Assembly: GCA_002118135.1 (NCBI GenBank)
Contig: BDIU01000036.1
Span: 360,149 to 424,148 of the forward strand
DNA: 64,000 nucleotides
Source: Trebouxia sp. TZW2008
Taxonomy: Eukaryota; Chlorophyta; Trebouxiophyceae; Trebouxiales; Trebouxiaceae
Direction: 5' to 3'
In this document: positions 11,068-23,066 of the stretch, piece after piece
Layout of the letters: each line of letters begins with the position of its first letter
Position numbering within the stretch: position 1 is the stretch's first letter
Made by a program: the position numbers and the translations under genes
The notes under the pieces: generated by a model
The model's database searches: none
The model's input: only the letters and a program-made list of their open reading frames with translations
Told to the model about the DNA's origin: nothing

Positions 11068-13562
11068 TTACGAAATCTTCTTGTTCACTTTTGATGGCTC
11101 AAAGTTATTGTGGAAATCTCTTCGTGCATCAGGTTGACTCCGTCGCTGTGCAGCTGAAGGTGCCTGCCGTGAGGAGCCACCCTCAGAGTTTCTCTGCCTA
11201 CTGGTGTTGCGCCGCTTCTCGTCTTCAAGCTCTTGCTCAACTCCTGCAGTGCCATGAGCCTCAGCCCTTGCATGGACAGCCTGAATGCATTTTCATGACA
11301 TGCACAACAGGGCACCAATTCAGTCGTCAGCATGCTGCATGTGCCTGCTGAGGCTTCTCGACTGACGCCATGTGCTGTCTACAGCTTGAAAGGAACAGCA
11401 AGCATTGCAGCTTATGCATATCAGCTGCTCGTTCACCTTGTAGGTCCTCAGCACTGACTGACTCATCTCCACTAAGGTCCCCATCGATGTCAGTCGTGTC
11501 ATGTTGAGAGCAAGCAGCATGTCCAGTGCCAGAGTAGTCGCTGCTTGGCCCCTTTGACGTAGCCACCCAAAAGAACCACAAGCCAACACTGCCGGTGCTG
11601 CCTCCAAGAAGCATGAGAAAGGAAAGGATCCACAAAATCCATGCCCATTGTCGGTACCAAACCTGCAACAGCAGCTTGTCTGAAAAGCCTGTGCCCAAGA
11701 CACAGCAGCTGCAAAACGATCCAAGGCTCCTACAAATAGGTGCATCATGAGTGAGCAACGTATTGGCATTCAATTTGCTGTCAGTGTTGTTTTTCTGCTC
11801 TGCATCATGCAGCTGACATCGATGCTTTGGGTTGAGCAAAGGGCAAAACGTACTAAGTTCAGTAGCCAAGCCAAAATCCCCAGTCTCAGCTGTATATGAA
11901 CCTTGGCGTCATATAGCTGTGGCAAGCGGCCACCTCCTGCTGATGCCTGCAGCCACACTGCACACATCATCTCACAATTCCTATGCATTTAAAGTGTCCT
12001 ATCAATGGACCCTCAAGATAAGTTGGAGCAACAAAACAAATGAGAATTAATCACTGCATTTTGATAGCAGTGACCTCTGAAAAGGGACAATGTGACATGA
12101 GGACAAGCAGCAAAGTTGTCATTTGGTAGTCTGCCTGGTCATCATTCCAGTAATGGTTTGATGATTTGATCACAGCTTGCACACTGCATAAGCACAAAAC
12201 TATATGCAAGAGCACTGTTGACATGAATGCAGTGTTTAGCACCCTTGCCAGCTCACCTGAAGGGTGGCTTGGAACAGAGAGAATGGTGTTGTGGCATCCT
12301 CCTTGTGATCAATGAAAAGTTCCACTTTAAATTCTCGCCGCTCGTCCCACAGGCCCAAGATGACAAAAGGTGCATTCAGCCAAAGTCTGGTGCAACATAG
12401 CAAATACCACTGTCAGCTCAATGTATTGTTGTGTGGTGTTGTCATGCACAGCAACGCAGACAGAGTGTGCATCTTGTTAGAGCAACAAACGATCAGACAG
12501 CAAACATCAGCAGGCTCAAAAATGGCCTCAGTAAAGACAAAAGCTCTGCTGCTGCCAGCCAATAAGATTGTTTTGTTTGATGACAATTTGAGCATGGATA
12601 CCTGACTGTTCTGCTGATCCAATATCGTTGCCTGACTAAACACGGTCTGCTAGCCTTCTCTATGGACTGTGCATTGGCAGTGAAAATTTCTCCTGTTACC
12701 TGCAGTGCAGAGAGCAGACATGAGGCTGATAGCACGTCTGTGTGGTCAGTAGTAGTGCAGTGTGGAGGATATGGTGTATGCACGTCTGTGTCAACATCTT
12801 GAAGTTGACAAGCAATTAAGGTGCAGTATTTGCCAATGCTTATGCATGTATCTGCTAATTGTGAGTCATATCCAGCATATCAGAGTTTGCACCTGGAACA
12901 ATTCATCGCCCTGTTGTCCATGAGCTTCTGGAATGGCAAGCTCCAACCATAAGTCAAAGCGCTGACCAGATGGCAAAAAGCTGGCCTGTGCAGCTGCTGC
13001 CTGCAGCAACTTGAAGCTGAGCAATAACAGCATTTGAGCAATAACACTACACGGATGTGTGAGTAGGTACTCAAGCGGTTTTCAGGAGTGCAGCAAGAAC
13101 AGCGAAAGCTGTGGCTCATGACCAGTGGTATCAATCTTACATCAGCCCCATTTGCCTTCTTGTAGGTTGCTGCTGGGAGGAAGTGTGCAACTGCTACTGC
13201 ATCTGCTTGAGTGTAGTCAAAGTAGAGTGGTTTCTCATAGTACACAATTGCTGGCGAGAAGCTTCTGGTTATAAGTAAGGAAAACAGCCCAAAGCCACCA
13301 AACAAAGCTGTAGTCAAGCTGAAGACAAGCAGGGCAAGCAAGACTCCACTCCTGATGGCAGAGGCACGATGCGAAGATGCCAGCCAACTTTCACTTTCCT
13401 CCTGCAACACGTGTTATTTTGTTGCTGGAATGAGCTGCGCTGCTGAACGACTGAAACCATCTGACTGTACAGGAGTTTTACTGTTATCGCTTCGCCGGTA
13501 AAAGTAGTTGCAAAATCTGACGTCGACGCATCTGTGCGGTCGTCAAAAGCTGTGCTGCTCAT
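11068..13562 (-). CDS. Seipin (ER lipid-droplet biogenesis protein)
   Basis: Eight exons on the minus strand: 13562-13482, 13401-13141, 13000-12893, 12699-12602, 12386-12257, 11946-11854, 11662-11437 and 11243-11068 (390 residues). The topology is classic: hydrophobic segment 1 at about residues 46-72 (GVLLALLVFSLTTALFGGFG), a luminal domain, and hydrophobic segment 2 at about 262-290 (WAWILWILSFLMLLGG). Luminal signatures are KPLYFDYTQ, ASFLPSGQRFDLWLELAIPE, HGQQGDELFQV, SRPCLVRQRYW and LYDAKVHIQLRLG. Seipin oligomers sit at ER-lipid-droplet contacts and control droplet budding. The C-terminal tail is first acidic (DIDGDLSGDESVS) and then Arg/Ser-rich, ending FEPSKVNKKIS. An alternative in-frame ATG lies upstream at 13598. 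Confidence 0.9.
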
Positions 13563-15097
13563 ATGCTGACTTGATTCACAAGAATAGACGCAAGTCAAGT
13601 TGAGCTCGACACATGTGCTATTGTTCGATGCTCTACTCGATCTGGCAGCCCGGTCGCGCGGAAAATTGCACGCTCGTCAGACTTTGCACACGGTCAATCT
13701 GTTGCTAGTACGCGCTCGTGGTGGCAGGACTGCGGGTTGGTGACGCTCACCGCAAGTGCTCGGACTGCTGATGGCAATGCATTTCAGGCGTTTGACTTGC
13801 CACCGCTGCCACCGTTGCATGGAAGGTCAGTTTTAGGCTGGCAAGTCTGGGACAATAGGCTGTGCAGCAGCAGGCTTATGTATGCTTCATCAACACTTCA
13901 GCGCTCATCAGGCTCGTGACACAAGAGACAAGTGTAAGGCTTTTCACATTGCTGCAGTGACCCAAGATGATTGCCTTCATGCATGATCTGCGATACAGCA
14001 CTTGCAAATGTGCTGCACCTTCAGACCCTTTCACCAATTGTATCACATGTATTACAATTGGTGATATATATTATGTATTACATGTATTACGCGCATTGTG
14101 CTGACACATGTGTACACTGCTTCCCAATTAGGACATATAGTGTGCAAACAGCTAACACAACAGGGAGTGCCTTCCAATCTACAAGGCTGTCAAAGACTTG
14201 TAGGCTGAAGGTGCTACACAGAGGAGCACAGACTGAGTCATGCCAAACTCAGCAGTCTGCACTGGGAGTGAAAGCAAGACATCCTCAAAAAACAGTGCTC
14301 CTAGTTGTTAAAAAGAGATTGCAAGCTGTGCAGAGAAGCAAAAGGTGCGTCTTGCACAGCTCAAAACAACTGTGCCTCATTGACAACACAATGCTTGAGT
14401 ATTCAACGAGACGTTTGCCAATCTGTGCTAAAGTCATTTCAGCAGGGACTGCTAGCAGACATGAGCTGTGACATCCGAGTGACAGCAGCCACAGACAATT
14501 ATTGGGATAAAATATGCTTGCCAAATCACAAAGTTTGCTCTCCTTTAGCATATGGCCTCTCGCAGAAACAAGACCCCACCAGGCATGGCCATTGTGCCAG
14601 CTCAATGCAAATTCAGACCATAAACCTTAATGTAAATTTGTTCTCGTTCTTGAGTCACAGACGCCTTTCAAATTGTAGGCCTTATGCAATCAAAGTAAAA
14701 TTTGAAAGACGCTGCGGAAGTGTCCAAAAGTTGGTGCCTGGTGGCAAATATAAAAAGCTGTCTGTAGCTGATAAACCCTTGTGCTGAGACCATCAAACAG
14801 TTGGTCTCAAGCACTGCTGCTGAACGTCTCTCCAGTGTTGCAACTCGGCTGTTTGCTGCTCCACTTATGACTGAGCCTTGCTCTGATACAGCTTAACTCC
14901 AGATCAATCAGGTTAACTGGAAAGTGGGCTTCTAAATAATATCAGAGCAAGGCCAGTATGTATGTTTTCAGCTGTCTGTCTCAAGTACAATACTTTGCAC
15001 CAGTGGCAAGACCGCCAGACATTGAAGACTTGGAAAAGCGTTATGAGTCTACTCTGTGTAAAGCATACTCCAATACAAGTACATGTTGTCTACATCC
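13563..15097. other. Intergenic or unassigned exons on plus strand
   Basis: About 1.5 kb between the seipin start and the uridylyltransferase stop. Pieces look exon-like on the plus strand: an open segment ending AAG|GTCAGT near 13829; one after TTAGGACATATAG (KQLTQQGVPSNLQ, near 14140-14195); 14254-14344 (SALGVKARHPQKTVLLVVKK, donor AAAAG|GTGCGT); and an open stretch ending at 15119 (PVARPPDIEDLEKRYEST). I could not join them into one frame and do not recognise a family. The last piece overlaps the uridylyltransferase stop on the other strand by about 20 bp. The region may hold a real plus-strand gene. Confidence 0.3.
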
Positions 15098-18000
15098 TCA
15101 GTCAGATTTACCGGCCCTGTAGGGGTCCATCAACTTGTCTAGGGGCTGAGGCAGGTCTCTGAGGATGCAAGCTGCCCGTTCAAACTCTTTGTGTAAGACA
15201 CCACTCGTCTGCCTGTCCACAGTGCGTCCAAGATCGTGACTTGTCTCAAAGGGATCCTGCACTTCGCACCATGCTCAAAAGACGCCAGCCTGGCAAAACA
15301 GAATCTGGGCCCCCTGTACACCTTACGATTGTGCTAGAATTGTTGCTGCTGTTATTGTCATGGTCATTGTCATTCTTATCATCATCAGGGTTGACATTGA
15401 TGTCATCAACACCAGCATGAACAGTACTAACAGCATCCCTGGCATCATTGTGAACACCATATCAAAAGCTTGCAGGAGCCCTGACCCTGCCTCACAAGAA
15501 GAAATGCATAGGCTTCTGGCATTCTCAAGCTGATGCCAAGACTCTCATGTCAGTAAATGATGGATTGAACCCAGGCATGCAAACAAACGGTGTCATGCAA
15601 GAGGACTGAACTCATGGGAGCATGCATGCAATCATTATCCATGCAAGAAGCTACCTCGATGCAGACCAGATGCCGCTCATTGCCAACACGGCGTGTCCAC
15701 TCTTTGTGCGACTTGGTTAGGAAGCCGCCCGTGCGCACACTGATCACACTATTGTTGTAGTCATGACGCCATGCCCAGTAGCCAAAGAAAGCCCACACCA
15801 GCTCGGCCAAGCCCTCCTTGTTTGCCGCTCCAAACCCTTCCAAAGACTTGATGTCATCAAAATAGTCACAGTTCCATTGCCCCACTGTCCTGCAGGCATT
15901 GGCAATGCTTGTACAAGGCAGCAAACCCTGAAGTGCGCCGCCCTTGCTCACACATGCTACAAAAAGAGGTCTTGGCAAAGTGATTTCTGGAAGCTGAGCT
16001 TGTGATTGAACAGGGCAGGCTGCAGTCAATGAGGTTTTAGCATTGCTTTGTCTAATGCAAATCAGCTGGAAGATCATGTGCTTTTGTTACAATGTGAGAC
16101 ATACATTGCCACGGATTGCGTCATGCAGACCAGCACAGCTTTCCTCATGTTCTGCAGCTCAAGTGCAGCCAAACTTGATTGTACAGGGAAGCCTGCTGGC
16201 TGCAGGTAGTGAACCCTGAATCAGTGAGATGTTGGAGACTGGTTATGTGATACAATTTTTCGAGAAAAGCCCTTTTGTTTTCCGGCATTTTAGTGATCAT
16301 GGAAGGCTGAAACTGTACTTGAGGTGAGGCATTGCTGTTCAATCTCACAAGTGCTCAAGCTAGATGGGGCTTGACTTTGGCAGATGTTGGCAAGACAATG
16401 AAGGCAGAAAGGAAGCATTCACCTGACATGGGTTGGCTCCATGGCCTGCAGGCAGGGCAGTATAGGGGGCGAGCGCTGCTGCAGCAGGTGTATGCACATC
16501 AGCACGTAACAGTAGCTGGACAGGGTGCCTCGGTAGCTGTCATTGACTTGGCGCCTCTTGGCCCACAGCTTGACCACAAACACCAGCTGAAGCAGCCTGT
16601 CATCTATAGCTCCATAGTCCTTCAGCAGCTTGGTGTTCACAATGGCTAGGATGTTGTTCACAGTCACGTCTACCTGCAAATGTTGCACAGGCTGTGATGC
16701 CATTGCGCAGCAGGCTGACAACTTACGCTTGAAATAATGTGGGCAGTAGCTAAGTAGGCTGATACGGGAAGCTTGTAACAGTGTGGGCAGGAGCTCAGTA
16801 GGCTGACACTTGAAGCTTGCAACAATGTCGGCAGAAACTCAGCAGGCTGACACTTTAGGCTTATAAGAATGTGGGCAGGGGCTAGAGAAAGTGTGAATGC
16901 TGAAGCTGCAGCCTGCTCATGCTGGCTGTCATAGTCAGTAAACACTGTGCTTTTCAGGTCACACAAAGCTGGTGTGTTTGAAAGCCAGCTAATGTCAGCT
17001 GCATACTTGCTCGCACTTAAAATCTAATGGCATGGGTACCACATTTACTGCAACTTAGTGCTGCAAAACTGACTGCTGAGATCCCAAAGTTCCCAGCAAT
17101 GCTGTGCCTGGCAACACTCACCCCATGAGCATGCTGTGCTGAGCACTCAGCCGCACACACTGCCAGCCATTTGCCCACTTGCCAAACACACAACAAAGCT
17201 GCACAGCCATGCACAAGTGCTCTGCTAGCCCACCAGCATGCTGTGCCTGCCAACACTTACCACACAAGATTGAACAAGACAGATGAGGCAGCTGGGGGGA
17301 TGAAAGTCTGACCTTGGTGCTGGTGTCAGCAACTACAAACTTGACAACAGGCACTCGGGCTTTGGGCAGTGGCAAGACATCCCGCATGCCTGCCTCTTCT
17401 AGCAGCTCGCCCATCTGCTCCACAATCTCTCCTTTGCCTGCCTGCACGCCCAACAGCAACAAGCTCATGCATTTTCATCTTTTTCTATTCATTTGAAATG
17501 CATGCTGGACAGGCTCATCAGGCCCAGCTAGGTATGTACTGTAGCAATCAACTGTCTCCGACCAGTTTGGTCCTGTGCTGACCTGAACCATTTCCATTGG
17601 ATGTGGACGGTGTCTTTAGTCTTTGACAGTTGTCTGCCGAGTGTCTCTGGGTTTACTTTTGCTTCTGTACCTGATAAGTGCCCAGCAACACATTGACCAC
17701 TTATCCTGTCCTTGTTTTGCACCGTACTGGTCTGTGACTGAGTGAAGCGTGTCTGACATCTCAAGAGTATGGGAAACACAAGCAGCCAAATCAGGGCGTT
17801 GCTCTAGGTTGGCATCATGACAGACTGAAGCTTCACAGGCTCAAAATTCATCTTAAATTTGACATGAAAGTCCTGTACAAGCTGTCTAGCAATCCAGGCA
17901 CAGCACATGAGCGTCAAGGCAGCACATGCTGCAGTAACTTCTTGTTGTAATGAATGCCTTTCTGACCAACAAATTTGTCACTACATCAAGTCGTCATTAC

Positions 18001-20961
18001 TCAGAAGCACCATTGTCTCAAAATGCAGTGCTTACTTGACATGTTCATTGCTGTGACAGCCAGAGCATCACTATGTTGCGCGTCATTACGCAAAGAAAAC
18101 ACTGTACCTGGTCTGTGATGGCATCTGGAAGCTCCAGGCAGACATCAATATCATTGTTGTTGCAGATGCTGAGGCAGTTGGCGGTGGAGCCAAAGAGGTG
18201 CACTTGGGCATGGGGCCAGCGGCGCAGCAGGACAGTGCGCACTTGCTGGAAGGCCTGCCCCTGGCGCTGCTGCTCCTCAGGGCTGGGCCGCAGCTGGTCC
18301 ACCACTTCTTGCAGGGCTGGCCCCAGCTGGTGCATATCAGCCTTGGGCAGGGCTCCCCCATACGGCCTGTTCTGCCTGCACATGCACATTTCACATGACA
18401 GTCTTGAGTACAGCTGCTTTCAATGGATATGTGACGTAATCTCTCTAGGCATGTGCATGTAGCTAGCAATGACAGCTGCCGCATGTCTGCATTGGGCAAG
18501 GCGACCCCATATGGCCTGCCCGGCCTGTGCAAATTTGCAGATGCTTTGACATGAATACATGATATGATCCCCTTGCTCATGCACAGTCATGTTGCTTTGC
18601 ACATTGTATTCCGGCAACCTGATGGGGTGATGCGAAATCAGTGCCTTTTGGGCTATGGCACCTCACATGGACGGTGCCACTGCACATCAAGTACTCACAG
18701 GACTGCCGGTCAGAAGGTTGCTTTCTGACAGAAGAATGGTGTCGTTGCAGTATGACTGTGTCACGTACTGCTGCAAACTGTCATGATGCTAAGCAGGCAT
18801 CTGCACTTATCTGCTGTGAAGCACAAAGTAAAGCGTGTGAGCTGATCACAATCAGCAACAAATAGAGTAAATGCCTTTAAAGCCTGTGGCAGCAGCACAT
18901 GCTGACTGCAACACATGTTGCATATGCTGCACTGAAACTCATGCAACAAATCTTAACAATATTCAGATCAGGGCATCAACAAGCTCCTGGTGTTTCAATA
19001 GACATGCTTAGCTTGCCAGGGTGATGGCTGCACGGCCAGGACAGGATGGCACCAGGGGGCAGGGAGTGCAGGTGCAAGAGTGCGTACTGTGAAGACTTGG
19101 CATGCATGGGCAATGTTATGGACTGGGACCGGTTGTTCCGTAGACCATCATTGACGGTGTACTTGGCTGGTCCTGGGTTAGCTGACAGGCTCAGCCTGGG
19201 AGGGGGCGGGGGAGGTGGGCCATTGCCATTGCTGCTCCCTGGGGGACGCATGCCATTGCATAAGCCCTGCAGGTAGTTACAATATCAGTTATCATTATAC
19301 TTTCTAGCATATATTGCTAGGTGTGTGTGGCACAAGTCCTGTTTCACCAGACAGGCTGATCTTGAGCATCATGATAAGGACGTCTGATGTTCAAGGTTTG
19401 GAAGTCACACAGAACAATGTGATTTCAGATCTTCCTTGGTCGACATGGAGGTGCATCATCACAAGCCTGCTCAAGCCCTGTGGCTTGACAAGAACAGCAT
19501 TGCTTGGACTCAGGACGTAGTGTTGCAATTCAGCTGAAACAGAGCAGCAGACAAAAAGCTGTTGAAGCTACCTGTCACGAATCAGGCAGGAGAGCATGCA
19601 TAACTTTGCAGCATACAGCCAACAGCATCCATGCTTGCACTCAATACGTTGCTCAAGCTACAAGGCCTTGTAGGTACGCTTGGGATGCCACAAGACCGTC
19701 AGCCTGACAGCCAAAGCAGCGTTCAAGGCAACAGTCCTGTGTCTACCTGTGAGGCGCGGGCAGCTGCAGTCTGCTGCAGCTGAGCTTCTTGCAGATTTTG
19801 CTGCAATGGCCTAGGAAAGCCTGGTGGTGGGGCTCTGCTAAGGTGGGCAGTCACAGGAGGTGACTGAGCCATAGTTGGCATTTGCTGCTTTTGATGCTGC
19901 AGCTGCAGTTGCTGTTGCAGCTGCTGCTGCTGGCGCTGATGATGCAGCTGTTGCTGCAAATGTGGCTGCTGTTGATGCATGTGTGGCAGTTGGTGCTGCT
20001 GCTGGAACTGCTGCTGCTGCTGTTGCTGTTGTTGCAACAGGATCTGTAGAGGATGCGGTATCTGGGCAATATGCTGCTGCTGTGCGTTGAGATGGTGGCC
20101 ATCAAGTAACTGGGGTGCAGCATGATGATGGCCATTAGGCATGGGTTGCTGAGCACGACTTCCAGCCTGTAGAGCCGCCAGCAAAGCAGATGGCCCTTGC
20201 TGTAGCAGCTCAGCTTGCTGGTCTGGCGTGAATGGTAGGTTGGCAGGCAGCTGAGGTCTTGCATTGCTAGATACAGCGTGACGAACGTCACCTAGATCAG
20301 GTCGGTGTGCTGAAAAGTTGGACGCTGACTGGTGCTCAGGAAAGTGCTGATGATTCAAGACAGAATGCAGCAAAGAGGAGTTTTGTGGAGCATTGCCAGC
20401 AGGTGTCTGCAGCTGTGCATCTGCTTGCGGGCGATCAGTGGATGTAGACCAGATGCTTTCACCTCCATTGGACCAGAGGCTGCCACCCCATAAACCGCTT
20501 GCCAGTTTGCTGCTATTTGGAAATCCATGTTGATCTGGCAGGCTGTGGCTGTGTTGCTCGCCCTTTGGGAAGCTGCCCCAAGCAGCATTGCTGTTTGCTG
20601 GGCTGCTATTGGAATCTTCTGGTGGTGACAATCTATTCTGCTGCAAGTGGCTCTGCTGTGCCAGTCCAGGTATTGAGGTTTCAGCGTTGGGCGCAGATCG
20701 CTCGTCGCGGAATGCGCCGAGTGACCGCACCCAAGCGTCATTCGTGCCTTGATGCTGATTCAAGTGCTCAGCACCAAGAGGCTTCGCGGAGTATTGGCCT
20801 TCATGCTGTGGGTGTGCTTGCGAATACAGCGGAGGCTGTCCTGCTTGATGCTGCAGCTGATGGGCAGGGAGAAAGTGCCCTTGATTCTGATTGCGCGCAT
20901 TGTGAACAGAAAGAAGGCTCAAGAGTGACTCTGACAGTTGAGCCAGGTCTTGAGACTGCAT
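15098..20961 (-). CDS. Terminal uridylyltransferase / non-canonical poly(A) polymerase (Cid1-URT1 type)
   Basis: Seven exons on the minus strand: 20961-19747, 19266-19088, 18375-18108, 17441-17313, 16673-16423, 15889-15655 and 15256-15098 (811 residues). The first exon (405 codons) is low complexity: His/Gln-rich with long Gln tracts (about residues 300-360), then a Pro-rich stretch in exon 2. The catalytic core follows: [11 protein letters not shown] and [11 protein letters not shown] (the GS motif and two Asp), and the third Asp in VDVTVNN. The central domain has [24 protein letters not shown] and [11 protein letters not shown]; the PAP/25A-associated domain has [14 protein letters not shown] and YNNSVISVR, ending in [13 protein letters not shown]. 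Plant URT1 and algal MUT68 relatives add U tails to deadenylated mRNAs or small RNAs. UTP preference is inferred from the class and was not read from a specific residue. Introns contain repeats and a duplicated exon end (see below). Confidence 0.88.
16741..16885. repeat. Intronic minisatellite, about 55-60 bp unit, ~3 copies
   Basis: Within the uridylyltransferase intron between exons 4 and 5. The phrase GTGGGCAG...GCTCAGTAGGCTGACACTT...GCTTG recurs three times with drift. Seen directly. Confidence 0.7.
17095..17265. repeat. Intronic direct repeat with splice-donor-like phrase
   Basis: ATGCTGTGCCTGGCAACACT (17100-17119) and ATGCTGTGCCTGCCAACACT (17238-17257) are near-identical, 138 bp apart, each followed by CACC or TACC. 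On the minus strand this reads as a GT-containing phrase. Same intron as the minisatellite at 16741-16885. Confidence 0.6.
18473..18527 (-). repeat. Degenerate copy of the start of uridylyltransferase exon 3
   Basis: Minus-strand reading of this segment gives [15 protein letters not shown] after a good acceptor (...TTTGCACAG). The real exon 3, 149 bp away (starting 18375), gives [15 protein letters not shown]. Twelve of 15 residues match, and the acceptor and phase are kept, so the copy could act as an alternative exon start. Confidence 0.7.
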
Positions 20962-22228
20962 TCACTTTCCTCACGGCTCTCGTGTGCGCGTATCGCAGAA
21001 CAATGCTCAATGCAGCGACAGCTGATGTAACGAAATGACACGAGATTTACGATGCATGTTGGACTGTCAGCGACGCGACTGAACACAGGCTGACAAGCAA
21101 TGTGCTGCAGTTGGCGCTCAAGTATACTAAATGTATTGGTCAACAAGATGCAAGCAGTCCATCCAGGACTGTCTGTACAACAGCAGAGCTGCAATGCAGT
21201 ACAGAAGTGTGTTGACCACAGTTTCTTGGCTCTGTGGTACTACGGTACGTGACTTTGCACCATGATGTCTTCAATCAACGCAGTGTAGCGATTCATACAA
21301 ATGCCCATGTAGTTCTTGCTGATCAATAAAAACTTAGTTGGACAGATTTGTACCAAATCTGAACAGGCAGGGCTCCCAGGTAACACTACAGGTTCAGCTC
21401 TGCTGTTTTGTCACATTTCTGCGTCTGGCTTTGCTGTCTTGAGCGGCAGCTGCAGAAGGATCATGATGTCATGGTCCCTGCTGGAGCCATTGATCAGGAA
21501 ACAAAAGTGTGCTTGCAAGCACAATGCAATTGCCTCTGATCTCTAATTTGGAGCTTGTGTGGTGAATTTGATAAGAGGCTCTGTCACCAGCAGTTGGTGA
21601 AATTGGGTTTCTGATTGTCTTGCCTACAACACATTTGCTTGCAAGAGCTGCTTTCACATTATGTGGCAATGTGTGGCTCAGGATCAGTGACTGCATGCAT
21701 GCATGCATTTTAAAGAGCTAAATTAGTATGCAATGTTCAACAACTTTGGCAGATATGTATCTGGGGAACAAGCCGGGATCACACTCAGTTGGTTTGTCTA
21801 TGGCATTGGAATAGTGGCTATCATGACAGTGGGTTTTGTGCATGTGTGTGGGGTTCTGCATGTGCTACCTGCTTTATTCATGCAGAGCAAGGACTGATGG
21901 GGTGCCTGCCAGTCTTGCTTTGCCTTACAGCATAGGTGCAGTAATGGGGCAGGATGTAACATTGTGAAAAATGCTTTGTGATGAAGGTAAAGATGCTAGG
22001 GTGTCTGTGGCAATTCCGCTATTTGATCCCTACATGTGGCTGAAGCAGTGAACTGATGAACTTGGGTGTCATTTGTTTTGACTCGCGCTCAGTCCAACAA
22101 TTGTCAAATGCTAGTTGACGTATACTGCTGGAACCTCTCAAACTGGTCTGTATCATGTCCGCAAAGAGGATGCGACTTAGTGGGAGCAGAATTGTGAAGA
22201 TCTTCTCAAGTGTGTTGTGTCATGCCAA
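20962..22228. other. Intergenic; uridylyltransferase 5' flank and psbY 3' flank
   Basis: About 1.27 kb. The left part (20962-21200) is the presumed promoter/5' UTR of the uridylyltransferase gene. The rest has no convincing exon on either strand. A GCATGCATGCATGCAT run lies near 21690-21708. Confidence 0.45.
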
Positions 22229-23066
22229 TCACCTACGGCCACCCTTGCCCTGCTTGCCCTTGCCTGGGATGGGCAAGTCTGTGTTCTTTGCTACCTGAGC
22301 CTGAAGCTGGTTGAGAGCAGGCCCTAGAATGTTGAATGCAACCCAGCCGACGACTGGCACAAACAAAGTGGCAATGATGAGCACCCTGTTGTCCCGCCCA
22401 GCTGCCAGCTGCAGTGCAAAACACAGGTTTTGAGCACTACTACAATCATGCTGCGGAAGGATGGCCAGCATCAGCCTCTAATGCAAGGCAAATCTCACTT
22501 GGGCGATTTCTTCTGCGGCATTGGCTTCCTGGGTCGTCAACAGAGCAGCTGCGCTGAGGCCGAGGCCGATTGCGGCGCTGCGTTTCAAGTTTGCGTTCTG
22601 CATACCCTTCAGCTGGTTAAGCGCGGGGGCGAGAATGTTGAAGGCGACCCAACCGAGAGCTGGGGCTAGCAAAAGCAGCAGTGTGGTGGCCCGGTTGTCC
22701 CTGCCAGCTGCTAGGCTGGCGATTTCTGTGGCTGCCTGAGCATTGCCTGCTGCCAGCAGAGTTGAAGCCGCTGTACCAGCCGCTGCCAACCTGACTACAA
22801 TGGCCTGTACGTGTAACGATCACGTCTATATCTGATGCTGAGTCACCGTCGCCTTACGGCGCCGCGGCGAACAACGTTGAGCCTTGATGAAAGCTGGAAA
22901 CCTTTTCAGGACAATAAAATCTCACCTGCTGTGCATCGGCTTCTTGCCCACGCCTAGACGAGCACACTACGAGCCTTGGCGATGCAACACGACTAGTAGC
23001 CTGGGCCCGAGCGTGCACGAAGCACGGAGCTTTGGAAGTGAAAGCTGACGTGCAGGTCAGGGCCAT
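22229..23066 (-). CDS. psbY: Photosystem II PsbY precursor with two mature units
   Basis: Three minus-strand exons: 23066-22926, 22804-22499 and 22408-22229 (208 residues). Exon 1 encodes a chloroplast transit peptide (MALTCTSAFTSKAPCFVHAR...SPRLVVCSSRR). A second hydrophobic, Ala-rich signal ending in AQAA follows, then PsbY unit 1: ASLAAGRDNRATTLL...GWVAFNILAPALNQL. Next come an Ala-rich thylakoid-type signal (GLGLSAAALLTTQEANAAEE) and unit 2: LAAGRDNRVLII...GWVAFNILGPALNQL, with a basic tail KGKQGKGGRR. The repeated pattern AGRDNR + hydrophobic + GWV-FNIL-PALNQL is diagnostic. PsbY is a one-span PSII subunit close to cytochrome b559. As in plants, one polyprotein is probably cut into two mature peptides. 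Start chosen at the ATG that begins the transit peptide. Confidence 0.92.

Noticed and set aside
19875..21038. Long plus-strand open frames opposite uridylyltransferase exon 1 (Ala/Val-rich, up to 179 codons)
   Set aside because: They are the antisense shadow of CAG-rich coding sequence; no introns or family features of their own.
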